Source: Duganella phyllosphaerae
Lineage (GTDB): Bacteria; Pseudomonadota; Gammaproteobacteria; Burkholderiales; Burkholderiaceae_D
NCBI RefSeq assembly: GCF_001758785.1
Contig: NZ_LROM01000152.1
Span: 1 to 64,000 of the forward strand
Direction of reading: 5' to 3'
Length of the DNA: 64,000 bases
This document shows positions 9,629 through 16,760 of the stretch, piece after piece. The position numbers were made by a program, and so were the translations under genes. The notes under the pieces were generated by a model that was not told where the DNA came from, made no database searches, and saw only the letters and a program-made list of their open reading frames with translations. Every line of letters begins with the position of its first letter. Within the stretch, counting starts at the first letter, position 1.

Positions 9629-10534
9629 TTATTCGGCGAAAGCTTCCACCACCAGGTGGCGCAGCCACAAGTTGCCGGCGTCCTGGCTGTAGCGCCGGTG
9701 CCAGAACAGCCTGGTCTGCAACGACGGCAGCGCCAGCGGCGGCAGTGCATAGTCGAGCTGGAATGGCGTGGCCGCACGCTGGGCCAGCTTTTCCGGCACC
9801 GTCACCACCAGGTCGGTCGTGCCCACGATGTAGGGCACGGCGGTGAAATGCGGCACCTGGAACGTGGCGGCCGCGCGCACGCCGGCCTGTTCCAGCAAGG
9901 TGTTGACGCGGTCGTACGGGCTCTCGGACGACGCCACGACCAGGTGCTCTGCCGCCAGGAAACGCTCGAGCGTGAGGGTGCCACGCCCCAGCGCGTGGCC
10001 CTGGCGGAACATGGTCACATACGCCTGCTCGAACAGGCGCCGCTGGTACAGCGCGCCCGAGACGTCATCAAAAGCGCCGATGGCCAGGTCCACGCGGCCC
10101 GCTTCCATTTCGGTTTTGAGGTCGATGGCGCCGGCCCGTACGGTGCTGACCCGCACCGCAGGTGCGCGCTGGCGCAGCAACTCGATCAATACCGGCATGA
10201 AATACACCTCGCCCACGTCGGTCATGGCGCAGCGGAAGTGGCGCGTGCTGGTGGCGGCATCGAAGGCCTGCGGTGGATTGAGCGCTGCACCGATGGCGGC
10301 CAACGCCCCGGCCACCGGCTCGGCCAGGTGTTCGGCGTAGGGCGTGGGCTGCATGCCGTGGGCGGTCCGCACGAACAGTTCGTCGTCGAAGGCGCGCCTC
10401 AGCCGCCCCAGCGCGTTGCTCACGGCCGACTGGGTCAGGTGCAGCCGCCTGGCCGCCTGCGAAATCTGCCGTTCCCGGTAAACTTCTTGGAATACCACCA
10501 GCAGGTTGAGGTCGATGTTGCGGATGTCGATCAT
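9629..10534 (-). CDS. LysR-type transcriptional regulator
   Basis: 301-aa LTTR with an N-terminal winged HTH (ISQAARRLHLTQSAVSNALGRLRRAF, residues about 25-50) and a C-terminal periplasmic-binding-protein-like effector domain. The start MIDIRNIDLNLL is typical of the NodD/NahR/LinR-like branch, so ATG 10534 is chosen over ATG 10561, which would add nine residues. It converges with the ABC binding-protein gene (6 bp gap). Likely autoregulated through the ATTTACACG repeats upstream (10573-10614). The effector is unknown. Confidence 0.85.
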   Translation of the reverse strand: MIDIRNIDLNLLVVFQEVYRERQISQAARRLHLTQSAVSNALGRLRRAFDDELFVRTAHGMQPTPYAEHLAEPVAGALAAIGAALNPPQAFDAATSTRHFRCAMTDVGEVYFMPVLIELLRQRAPAVRVSTVRAGAIDLKTEMEAGRVDLAIGAFDDVSGALYQRRLFEQAYVTMFRQGHALGRGTLTLERFLAAEHLVVASSESPYDRVNTLLEQAGVRAAATFQVPHFTAVPYIVGTTDLVVTVPEKLAQRAATPFQLDYALPPLALPSLQTRLFWHRRYSQDAGNLWLRHLVVEAFAE

Positions 10535-10572
10535 GGGCGCAGCGCAGTAGTGTGGCCGCATAGCGTACCATT

Positions 10573-10614
10573 ATTTACACGCTAAATACCCTGCATTCCT
10601 TCATTTACACGTTG
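10573..10614. promoter_or_regulatory. Candidate LysR-binding region (ATTTACACG direct repeat)
   Basis: ATTTACACGCTAAAT at 10573-10587 fits the LTTR T-N11-A dyad (ATTTA ... TAAAT). The half-site ATTTACACG recurs at 10603, exactly 30 bp (three helical turns) away. It lies between the divergent LysR gene and the TadE-like gene. Confidence 0.5.
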
Positions 10615-10677
10615 ACTGACACGGAGCAAACCGGCGTACGGCATTGCTGGCTACATTGCCAGGTCAGGAGACACGAT

Positions 10678-11154
10678 ATGTCAGCCAGGAAACACTCTCA
10701 GCATTCGCAGTACCAGCGCCGGGGGGCCGCGCGTGGCGTGGCGGCGATCGAACTGTTCCTGCTGATGCCGATCTTCGTGATGATGCTGGCGCTTCCGCTC
10801 TACATGGGCCGCTATTGCTACCACTACAGCGCTGCGCACGCGGCAGCCACCAGCGCGGCGCAATACCTGTCGAAAATCCCACTGAGCGAAATGACCAACA
10901 CGACCAGGGCGCCCATCGTTGCCGCCATCGCCCGGGAGATTGCGGGCGAGATGCTGGCCGAACTCAAGCCGGGCCTGGGGCAGCCATCGGTGGCGATCGA
11001 TTGCGGCAGCGGCTTACCCTGCATGGGCGTGGTCAAACCCGCCTTCGTCACGGTCCATGTACAGATGGTGGTCGCTGATTTTTTCTTCCCCAAACGCACC
11101 CAGCTACGACTGCCGATCGTGGTATCGGTGCGGCTGCCGTACATCGGGCGGTAA
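10678..11154 (+). CDS. TadE-like pilus-assembly family protein
   Basis: 158-aa protein with an N-terminal TadE/TadG-type segment: GVAAIELFLLMPIFVMMLALPLYMGRYCYH contains the conserved AxxEF/L motif followed by one hydrophobic helix. The rest is periplasmic. Members act in tight-adherence (Flp) pilus assembly, but no other tad gene is visible here, so this is an orphan copy. ATG 10678 is supported by AGGAG 7 nt upstream; an extension to 10612 lacks one. It is divergent from the LysR gene and could be its target. Confidence 0.65.
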   Translation: MSARKHSQHSQYQRRGAARGVAAIELFLLMPIFVMMLALPLYMGRYCYHYSAAHAAATSAAQYLSKIPLSEMTNTTRAPIVAAIAREIAGEMLAELKPGLGQPSVAIDCGSGLPCMGVVKPAFVTVHVQMVVADFFFPKRTQLRLPIVVSVRLPYIGR

Positions 11155-11200
11155 TCAGGGACCGGCAACGCACGGGCGCATGCGGCGCTGCTGCGTATCG

Positions 11201-11206
11201 TATAAT
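11201..11206 (+). promoter_or_regulatory. Candidate -10 box upstream of ilvE
   Basis: TATAAT at 11201-11206, 62 bp upstream of the ilvE start. No good -35 is seen at 17 bp, so this is only half a promoter by eye. Confidence 0.35.
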
Positions 11207-11267
11207 TCCTCAACGATATGAGATACATCATCGACCATTCGCCGACTACTCCGCAGCAGACACCTAC

Positions 11268-12377
11268 ATGACCACTATCGACGCCACCTTCCAGCTCCAC
11301 CGTTCCACCTCTCCCCTCAGCGATGCCGAGCGTGCATCGAGGCTGCAAGCAATCCAGTTCGGCCGCGTATTCAGCGACCACATGGCACAGGTCACCTACC
11401 GCGACGGACAATGGCAGGAGCCCACCGTCAAGGCTTACGGACCGGTGGCGCTCGATCCTGCCGCGTCGGTACTGCACTACGGCCAGGCGATTTTCGAAGG
11501 ATTCAAGGCTTATCGCCAGCCCGATGACGGCATCGCACTGTTCCGTCCCGAAGCCAACTGGGAGCGCTTCAACCGCAGCGCGGCGCGCCTGGCGATGCCT
11601 TCGATCCCCAAAGAATTGTTTATCGGCGCTGCCGAGGCGCTGGTGGCAGTGGACCAGGCCTGGGTACCGCACGGCGCGGGCGAAAGCCTGTACCTGCGCC
11701 CGTTCATGATCGCCACCGATCCATTCCTCGGTGTGCGTCCGTCGGAGCAATACCTGTTCATGCTGATCGCGTCGCCCGCCGGCGAGTACTTCCCGCAAGG
11801 ACTCAAACCGGTCAGCGTGTGGGCCAGCAAGGAATACGTCAGGGCGGCGCCGGGCGGCACCGGCGAAGCCAAATGCGCGGGCAATTACGCCGCCAGCCTG
11901 CTGGCGCAAGCCCAGGCGCAGCAACACGGCTGCGACCAGGTGATCTGGCTCGACGCCATCGAGCGCGAAGTCATCGAAGAAATGGGCGGCATGAACCTGT
12001 TCTTCGTGTATCGCAATGGCGCAGCGCCTGTCATCGTCACACCCGCGCTGACCGGTACCCTGTTGCCGGGCATCACCCGCTCGACCCTGCTCGACCTGGC
12101 CGCCAGCCTCGGCTACTCGTCCGAAGAACGCCGCCTGCCGCTCACGCAGGTGCTGGCCGACATCGCCTCCGGCGCCATTTCCGAGGTCTTCGCCTGCGGC
12201 ACGGCAGCGGTCATCACGCCTGTCGGCCTGATCAAGGGTCATGGCATCGAGCAAACCATCAATAATGGCGAGAACGGCCCGGTCGCCCTGTCGCTGCGCA
12301 CCGCACTGCTCGGCATCCAGCGCGGCACCCTGCCCGATACCCACGGCTGGCTGCATCCGGTGGCTGTGGCGGGTTGA
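11268..12377 (+). CDS. ilvE: Branched-chain amino acid aminotransferase
   Basis: PLP-dependent cytosolic enzyme that transfers the amino group between glutamate and the 2-keto acids of Val, Leu and Ile, the last step of their synthesis and first of their breakdown. At 369 aa it belongs to the longer type II (eukaryotic-like) BCAT group. Landmarks are YGQAIFEGFKAYR (residues 71-83), YLRPF (142-146), the Schiff-base lysine K202 in GGTGEAKCAGNYA, and FACGTAAVITP near the C-terminus. The gene stands alone, with no ribosome site stronger than a purine-poor leader, and is the last clearly intact chromosomal gene before the prophage edge. Confidence 0.95.
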   Translation: MTTIDATFQLHRSTSPLSDAERASRLQAIQFGRVFSDHMAQVTYRDGQWQEPTVKAYGPVALDPAASVLHYGQAIFEGFKAYRQPDDGIALFRPEANWERFNRSAARLAMPSIPKELFIGAAEALVAVDQAWVPHGAGESLYLRPFMIATDPFLGVRPSEQYLFMLIASPAGEYFPQGLKPVSVWASKEYVRAAPGGTGEAKCAGNYAASLLAQAQAQQHGCDQVIWLDAIEREVIEEMGGMNLFFVYRNGAAPVIVTPALTGTLLPGITRSTLLDLAASLGYSSEERRLPLTQVLADIASGAISEVFACGTAAVITPVGLIKGHGIEQTINNGENGPVALSLRTALLGIQRGTLPDTHGWLHPVAVAG

Positions 12378-12440
12378 TTGCTGGGCGGTGGGGACGGGCG
12401 GCACGCCGGTGAGTTCCTTCAGAACTCAGAGGCGCGTGGC

Positions 12441-12542
12441 TCACGACGATAGGTCGGGCCGCCCACCTGGCCGATATGCGGCGCGGCCGACGCCAAGATG
12501 TTGCGTGTTGGCGTAGTAGATGTCGTAGTCGAGGCCGACCAG
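12441..12542 (-). pseudogene. Fragment related to the prophage gene at 57346-57678
   Basis: Minus-strand reading gives KLVGLDYDIYYANT followed by an arginine/proline-rich end. It aligns with LVGLVYDITTPARN in the 110-aa phage protein at 57346-57678. At DNA level about 95 bp (12446-12540) align without gaps to about 57417-57511 at roughly three-quarters identity by eye. This is a decayed piece of a related phage lying outside the present prophage. Confidence 0.6.
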
Positions 12543-12564
12543 CTTCGAATTTCTTGCTTGGCTG

Positions 12565-12776
12565 TTACTTGACGTAGTGGACAACCAACGCGAGATATTC
12601 CTCACGGTCGAGCAGGTAAAAAAGAGCACGTCGTTCTGCTCGTCCATCGCACAAACCGCAATCTGGGCCAGGCTGCTCACGTATGCACGGTGCGGCGAGT
12701 TTTTCAAGATCGAGAGCCAGTACATCGGACGCGACGCGATCACGTCCCCGGCCAGCAACACGTTGACGCTGCACAT
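12565..12776 (-). pseudogene. Small gene broken at a T-run (unknown)
   Basis: From ATG 12776 the minus strand reads MCSVNVLLAGDVIAS and continues plausibly to NDVLFF. At a six-T run (12618-12623) the sensible reading jumps frame to YLLDREEYLALVVHYVK and stop at 12565. A single-base change in the run would restore an approximately 70-aa protein. I do not recognise the family. It sits among phage relics and may be one. Low confidence that it ever was a gene. Confidence 0.35.
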
Positions 12777-12860
12777 GTTGGTATCCCCGATTATCCCGGG
12801 GCTGCGCTGCAGCGGAAATATTTGCGTTGGAGTTAACGCTGCTCGACGTGCCGTCGTCGT

Positions 12861-13034
12861 AATGCCGCGTGGGTGCAGGCCGGCATGTCCCACGCGAATT
12901 TCCACGAACCGCGCGATTCGTGCGCAAACGTCATCCCGGGGTTGGGCGTGGACCTATATATGATGAGCAAAACCCTTGGCCACGCCAATGTGCAAACAAC
13001 GCAGCGATGCGCTCCCCTGCAGGTTGGTGCCTAG
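12861..13034 (+). pseudogene. C-terminal relic of a tyrosine integrase
   Basis: Frame 0 from 12837 to the TAG at 13032-13034 reads the end of a phage-type tyrosine recombinase: AWVQAGMSHANFHEPRD, then VDLYMMSKTLGHANVQTTQRC. The arm HxLRH has become HEPRD (the arginine stays), LGH is intact, and the expected catalytic tyrosine (QRY) is cysteine. A TAA at 12834-12836 closes the frame upstream and no N-terminal part is visible, so this is a dead fragment. It lies just outside the prophage, next to tRNA-like sequence, and marks an earlier integration. Confidence 0.7.
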
Positions 13035-13108
13035 CGTCTGGCATTGGACCAGCTGTCGCAGCTCGTTGTGTCGCGAAAGTAAATTACACTGGGAAATTAC
13101 ACCGCAAC

Positions 13109-13141
13109 AAAAAAGCCGGCCTGTTTAAAGGTCGGCTTTTT
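13109..13141. terminator. Bidirectional rho-independent terminator
   Basis: AAAAGCCGGCC - loop - GGTCGGCTTTTT, a strong stem with A-run and T-run on opposite sides, so it works in both directions. It closes the relic integrase region. Confidence 0.8.
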
Positions 13142-13169
13142 GGTAAGTAATTGATTTGACTTAAATTCT

Positions 13170-13217
13170 TGGTGGGAAGTGCAAGTTTCGAACTTGCGAC
13201 CCCTGCAGTGTGAATGC
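13170..13217 (-). other. tRNA 3'-end fragment (possible att remnant)
   Basis: On the minus strand there is a Val(CAC)-like anticodon loop TTCACAC, a variable stretch, a perfect T-arm GCAAG-TTCGAAA-CTTGC (13181-13197) and the 3' end ACTTCCCACCA at 13170. The matching 5' acceptor GGGAAGT and a D-arm are absent, so it is not a functional tRNA. Phages that use tRNA genes often leave such 3' halves at their ends. Confidence 0.55.
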
Positions 13218-13383
13218 CATTGCCACCACAAAAATGCAGAGCTCTCATAGGGGAAATTCTTCGTTGAGGGCCACCAAGGCCCTGTGAAATGCACTGGATT
13301 ACACTGGGATTTACACTGGCGCTCGGTTGACGTGCGTCAGGCGCCGCCGCGCCTGGACGCGTAGGATTGGCTGCGGAGGATCA

Positions 13384-13575
13384 ATGACTCAGCCCGAACG
13401 CCGCACCCGACCCGACCGCGCTACCGCCCATACCGTGATGGTGGGCCTGATCCTCGCTGAGCAGGATGGACGCTCTGCCGCTGCCGCATTCATGGACCAG
13501 GCCGGCGTGCCGTTCCGGGTCATCGTCCGCGTGCTGTCGAATCCGGCAGACCGGCGCCGTCACCCTCGCCCTTGA
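13384..13575 (+). CDS. Small conserved hypothetical protein, 63 aa
   Basis: Starts MTQPERRTRPDRATAHT and contains a repeated-Ala segment followed by QAGVPFRVIVRVL. It is a soluble, basic small protein. GGAGGA (13375-13380) sits 3 nt before ATG 13384, which decides the start. It reads against the following phage genes and overlaps the last 16 bp of the convergent gene at 13560. It may be the first chromosomal gene outside the prophage or a phage-edge gene. I do not know its function. Confidence 0.5.
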   Translation: MTQPERRTRPDRATAHTVMVGLILAEQDGRSAAAAFMDQAGVPFRVIVRVLSNPADRRRHPRP

Positions 13576-14246
13576 AGCCCCTTCGAGAACGACCGCACGT
13601 AGGCAATCTGCTCAAGTGTCTTGATATCGAACTCGATCAGCCAGCCCTGGCGCAGCAGCTGGGCCGGAGCGTCGCCGTAGGCCTCGTAATGCTGAAACCC
13701 GGACAACTGAAATCGCTCCTCGCTCATCCATTCCAGGTCGCAGTCGAGCAGCGTGCCCGCATGCCGGGATTCCGTGCCGAATTCCGCGCGCGTGGCATGG
13801 CGACCCAGCCGCTCGTCCAGTGCCCCGGCGACTGTCAGCTTACCCTCGTTGATGTACGATGGCCGGTCCATCACCTGGCGGTGCGGCAGCGGCCGGCCTC
13901 GATCGAAGGCCCCGCGCATCCGGTAGCCGACCGCGTGCAGAGGTTCGTCGAGCTTGCACATCCAGGACTGGGCCGCGTGGACCGGGCCGCGCTCGCTACC
14001 AGTGACGTCCACGCCGTGCAACACGAACTCGAATCCTTTCAGCCACAGCAGCTGCACGCTGGCCAGCTCGGCCACGATGCTCTTCGTGCCGGGCGCGTAG
14101 AGGCGCGCGACCTTCGCCGGACGGCGCTTACCCTGGTCGGCGACGTCGACCACCAGCAGCTCGAACGGCGCCGGTGTGCGGCCCACCCGGACTGGTTCCG
14201 GCAGATACGCGCCGCCCTCCCGCCTCTTTAATACCCAGACCCTCAT
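13560..14246 (-). CDS. Hypothetical protein, 228 aa, prophage left end
   Basis: Not recognised. Soluble protein with an N-terminal beta-rich stretch (MRVWVLKRREGGAYLPEP, then FELLVVDVADQGKRR) and RLYAPGTKSIVAEL and LRQGWLIEFDIKTLEQIAYVRSF further on. There is no signal or TM segment. It starts 13 bp after the AT-rich gene at 14260, so both may share a transcript. GC and codon use resemble the phage structural genes rather than the AT-rich neighbour. It is the last gene of the leftward late region. Confidence 0.6.
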   Translation of the reverse strand: MRVWVLKRREGGAYLPEPVRVGRTPAPFELLVVDVADQGKRRPAKVARLYAPGTKSIVAELASVQLLWLKGFEFVLHGVDVTGSERGPVHAAQSWMCKLDEPLHAVGYRMRGAFDRGRPLPHRQVMDRPSYINEGKLTVAGALDERLGRHATRAEFGTESRHAGTLLDCDLEWMSEERFQLSGFQHYEAYGDAPAQLLRQGWLIEFDIKTLEQIAYVRSFSKGLQGRG

Positions 14247-14259
14247 CTCATTGAAGATT

Positions 14260-14877
14260 TTAACTATTCAACCGCGCTATCACGATAGCCTCGCATTCTT
14301 CTTGGATTCTCGATAGCAGTAGCTTAGTACTCGCCACTTGCGAATTAGAAATACTCCACCGTTCCTCCAAAAATTTTGGAAATTTTGCAAAAGGAATTTC
14401 ATTGGCATGCAAATACAAAACTTGCAGACACTCACCGATGACATCTGCGACGTTTTGAAACTGAGATTTTGTATATATTTTTGTTTTCGGACCTTGGTCT
14501 TTTAATTCAGTCAGCATCAAATCAATCTCCCCTACTGAATTCTGATCCGAGTAGGAAATTTGCCAACCATAGCGGCCGTGAGCAACTAGATCGCGATCAT
14601 TTTTAACACTCAAAATTTTATTATAAGTCTGATCGGAAAATTTAACCATCGAAGGTGCTGAAACAAAATAAGCACGACATAAGGAATTGAAATGTGCCAA
14701 GCGCTTTTGGAAGGCGGAAGAACGTGGCGGCACAATGCCTTTGCATTCAAGCTGCGAAGACATTACTTCGATTAGAAGATCAAGCGTCTCATCCAGCTTT
14801 CCCCAGGTAACAATAATGTCAACTATGATTGGTTCGTAATTCTCATCCTTAAGCGCAACGTAAGCCCTTCTTACCAT
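14260..14877 (-). CDS. AT-rich accessory protein with HEPN-like RDLVAH motif
   Basis: 205-aa all-helical-looking protein in clearly AT-richer DNA than its neighbours, a mark of recent acquisition. AAGGGG 6 nt upstream supports ATG 14877. Residues 95-100 are RDLVAH inside KNDRDLVAHGRYGW, fitting the R-x4-6-H motif of HEPN domains, which include many RNA-cutting toxins and antiphage effectors. No partner antitoxin is evident unless the 13560 gene plays that role. Position at the end of the late operon is typical for a lysogenic-conversion gene. HEPN assignment is by motif only. Confidence 0.55.
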   Translation of the reverse strand: MVRRAYVALKDENYEPIIVDIIVTWGKLDETLDLLIEVMSSQLECKGIVPPRSSAFQKRLAHFNSLCRAYFVSAPSMVKFSDQTYNKILSVKNDRDLVAHGRYGWQISYSDQNSVGEIDLMLTELKDQGPKTKIYTKSQFQNVADVIGECLQVLYLHANEIPFAKFPKFLEERWSISNSQVASTKLLLSRIQEECEAIVIARLNS

Positions 14878-14974
14878 GCCGTCCCCTTCGCTCCAATGAA
14901 CTGTGTAGAAACACCCATCTCGTCATCTCATATATATAACAAGATAATCATCTCAACACTAGCATAAATCTTGA

Positions 14975-15226
14975 TCATGCACAGCCAGCCAGTGCCGCCT
15001 CGAGTTCCTCCTCGTATTTCCGCCCACGCGGCCAGTCTCGCGCCAGCGCCAATACCTTCTCTCCGGCCTGCGCGTCGAGCGGCAATTTATCGAACTCATA
15101 CACCGGCGCCACCGGATTATCCTTCACGCAGGGAGTGGACACCGGCACGTAGATGGTCTGCGTCGCCGGCGGCGTGGTGCCGCAGCCGGCCAGCAGCAAC
15201 GCGACAATGAGGATCATAGTTTTCAT
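14975..15226 (-). CDS. Rz1-like outer-membrane spanin lipoprotein
   Basis: 83-aa lipoprotein: MKTMILIVALLLAGC gives a lipobox (LAGC, Cys15) followed by a short Pro/Thr-rich chain. It should sit in the outer membrane and join the inner-membrane spanin to fuse the two membranes in the last lysis step. Its ATG overlaps the stop of the Rz-like gene (ATGA, 15223-15226). That order and coupling are what identify it, since spanins have little sequence conservation. It is larger than lambda Rz1 (60 aa). Confidence 0.7.
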   Translation of the reverse strand: MKTMILIVALLLAGCGTTPPATQTIYVPVSTPCVKDNPVAPVYEFDKLPLDAQAGEKVLALARDWPRGRKYEEELEAALAGCA

Positions 15227-15609
15227 TTAACGTCCTTCAACAGCTGATTTACGTACGGCATAGCCTCGTCGCAGGTGGTGGCGCGCGCGCCAGCCAGCTT
15301 GGCCTGGGCGGCATCGTAGCGACGCCCTTTGGCGGCAGCCAGCGCCTGGGCGGCCCGCCCACGTTCGTCGGCGGCCACGGTCAGCCGGTGCATGGATTGG
15401 ACGGCCTCGTTCTGCACGCCGATCGAAGCGCGCAGCGCGGCGCTGGCGCCCTGCTCCACCACCAGGCTGGCCAGCGCCCGGTCGCGCGCGGCCGCCGCCA
15501 GCCACCAGCCCGTGCCGGCGCCGGTGATCACCACCAGCAGCAGGATGGTCAGCGCCACCGCTGCAATTTTCCAGATGACGGCGCCGCCGGCCAGGTGCAG
15601 CGCGCTCAC
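15223..15609 (-). CDS. Rz-like inner-membrane spanin
   Basis: 128-aa protein with one N-terminal TM helix (IWKIAAVALTILLLVVITGAG) and a helical periplasmic domain rich in Ala, Arg and Gln with an internal AAAKGRRYDAAQAKLAGAR stretch. GTG 15609 overlaps the endolysin stop in GTGA, which is preferred over an extension to 15828 that is Arg-rich shadow of the endolysin gene. Two cysteines could form the dimer disulfide. It partners with the downstream Rz1-like lipoprotein. Confidence 0.7.
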   Translation of the reverse strand: MSALHLAGGAVIWKIAAVALTILLLVVITGAGTGWWLAAAARDRALASLVVEQGASAALRASIGVQNEAVQSMHRLTVAADERGRAAQALAAAKGRRYDAAQAKLAGARATTCDEAMPYVNQLLKDVK

Positions 15610-16121
15610 GCCAGCACCCGCGCGGCCACCTCGAACAGCGCCAGGCGATCGGCCAGGCCGTTGGTGCCGCCGTTGATGCGTCGCGTCACGCGCACTTGGT
15701 CGCCGGCGTCGGCGAGCTCGTTGAGTCCGCGTGTTTTCCAGAACCAGCCCGCCGACCGGCATGCGTTGACCGGTTGCTCGAGCAGTTCGGGATGAGCGAT
15801 CAGGTCCAGGCCCAGGGCGGAGCCGCATGCCTTATAGTTCGCCCGGCCGGTGACCTGGATCAGGCCGCGCCCTTTGAATCGGATGCCGTCGCCGGCCACC
15901 GCGTTGCCGAGATCCTTTCGGCCCTCGTAAGCGACGCCGCTGGCCAGCTCGCGGACATACTGTAACTGGCCGCTCTCGTGGCCGACCTGCGCAAGGAACG
16001 ATGCCTGGCGCGCCGGCGTGGTGATGCCAAACTCGGCCATGGCGGTATTGAGCGGCGCGAGGAAAGCCGCCGCCCGCGAGCGCGCGTAGGGCATGATTTT
16101 AATGAGTTGATCGAGCGTCAT
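15606..16121 (-). CDS. GH19 chitinase-type endolysin
   Basis: 171-aa muramidase-like lysozyme of glycoside hydrolase family 19 that cuts cell-wall glycan at the end of infection. Motifs: QVGHESGQL with the general acid Glu, then GRGLIQVTGRANY, the GH19 signature, and a conserved tryptophan stretch AGWFWKTRGLNELAD. It has no signal peptide, so export depends on the holin. The ATG overlaps the stop of the upstream holin-region gene (ATGA), and the gene sits in the order holin - endolysin - Rz - Rz1. Confidence 0.9.
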   Translation of the reverse strand: MTLDQLIKIMPYARSRAAAFLAPLNTAMAEFGITTPARQASFLAQVGHESGQLQYVRELASGVAYEGRKDLGNAVAGDGIRFKGRGLIQVTGRANYKACGSALGLDLIAHPELLEQPVNACRSAGWFWKTRGLNELADAGDQVRVTRRINGGTNGLADRLALFEVAARVLA

Positions 16122-16360
16122 GCTTCATTCTCCCGGCGGCTACCCGCCACGTACAGCGCAATCCCTACCGCGAACAGGCACTCGAACACGTCGCGCGCAG
16201 CGATGCAGGACGCGAAGCCGGCGCCGCTGCCAGCCAGAAGCGACACGTGCGCAAAACGGATATTGTTCGGTGTCGCCTTGGTCATTTTGTTCAGGGAGAT
16301 CGTGCTGATGTAGAACACGTAGAGGCAAGCAATCGCCTGGATGATGGGGGTCAGGGACAT
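16118..16360 (-). CDS. Small two-TM protein, holin candidate
   Basis: 80-aa membrane protein starting MSLTPIIQAIACLYVFYIS, with two hydrophobic helices (about residues 5-20 and 35-60) separated by a charged loop and a basic C-terminus (GSRRENEA). AGGAG upstream fixes ATG 16360. The stop overlaps the endolysin start. Position directly before the endolysin suggests a holin or holin partner; the neighbour at 16366 is the other candidate. Confidence 0.6.
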   Translation of the reverse strand: MSLTPIIQAIACLYVFYISTISLNKMTKATPNNIRFAHVSLLAGSGAGFASCIAARDVFECLFAVGIALYVAGSRRENEA

Positions 16361-16365
16361 GGCAG

Positions 16366-16695
16366 TTACTCCTTCGGGTCGGACAACCATGGCAGCTTGA
16401 TGTCGCGCAGCCGGTCGATGAGGGTGAAGAAAACCGGCACGGCGCGCATCGCGGCCAGGCCGGCGAAGAATGCCACCGCCCGCTCGAGGCTCGCTGGCAG
16501 ATCCAGGTAGTGCAGTGCCATGGGCGTAGCCATGACGGCGACGGCGGTACCGGTGAGTACCGCGGTAACTGCCTGGGGTCGCGTCAGTTCCTTGGCGTAG
16601 CTGAGCGATACTGCAGCGCCGAGGAATGAGAAGATCAGCACGCCGTATTTGATGCCGGCGATACTGTCTTCTGGGGTGGGCGGTTGGAGGGGCAT
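16366..16695 (-). CDS. Holin-like membrane protein, 109 aa
   Basis: Begins MPLQPPTPEDSIAGIKYGV and has three hydrophobic stretches (residues about 15-33, 40-58 and 70-85), ending in a charged tail (RDIKLPWLSDPKE), the layout of class I phage holins. ATG 16695 has AGAAAGG upstream; the longer frame to 17082 is shadow of the fibre gene. It begins the lysis cassette and stands just downstream of a terminator. With the 80-aa gene it likely forms a holin pair. Confidence 0.65.
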   Translation of the reverse strand: MPLQPPTPEDSIAGIKYGVLIFSFLGAAVSLSYAKELTRPQAVTAVLTGTAVAVMATPMALHYLDLPASLERAVAFFAGLAAMRAVPVFFTLIDRLRDIKLPWLSDPKE

Positions 16696-16714
16696 GTTTG
16701 CCTTTCTGTGGGCG

Positions 16715-16740
16715 TAAAAAAAAACCCGCCGAAGCGGGTT
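16715..16740 (-). terminator. Terminator after the tail-fibre gene
   Basis: Stem AACCCGC-TTCG-GCGGGTT on the minus strand followed by a T-run (complement of the A-run at 16716-16722). It separates the fibre gene from the lysis cassette. Confidence 0.8.
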
Positions 16741-16760
16741 GTGTGGTGGTGCGGGTGGCA

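Larger units (their letters stand above)
13083..13317. repeat. Pair of ATTACACTGGGA repeats near the prophage edge
   Basis: ATTACACTGGGA occurs exactly at 13083-13094 and 13298-13309, each followed by an A/T pair and TTACAC. The copies are 215 bp apart and bracket a terminator and the tRNA-like fragment. They could be integrase arm sites or duplicated attachment sequence. Confidence 0.5.

Noticed and set aside
13170..13260. Intact tRNA gene
   Set aside because: Only the anticodon loop, T-arm and 3' end are present; no matching 5' acceptor or D-arm can be paired.
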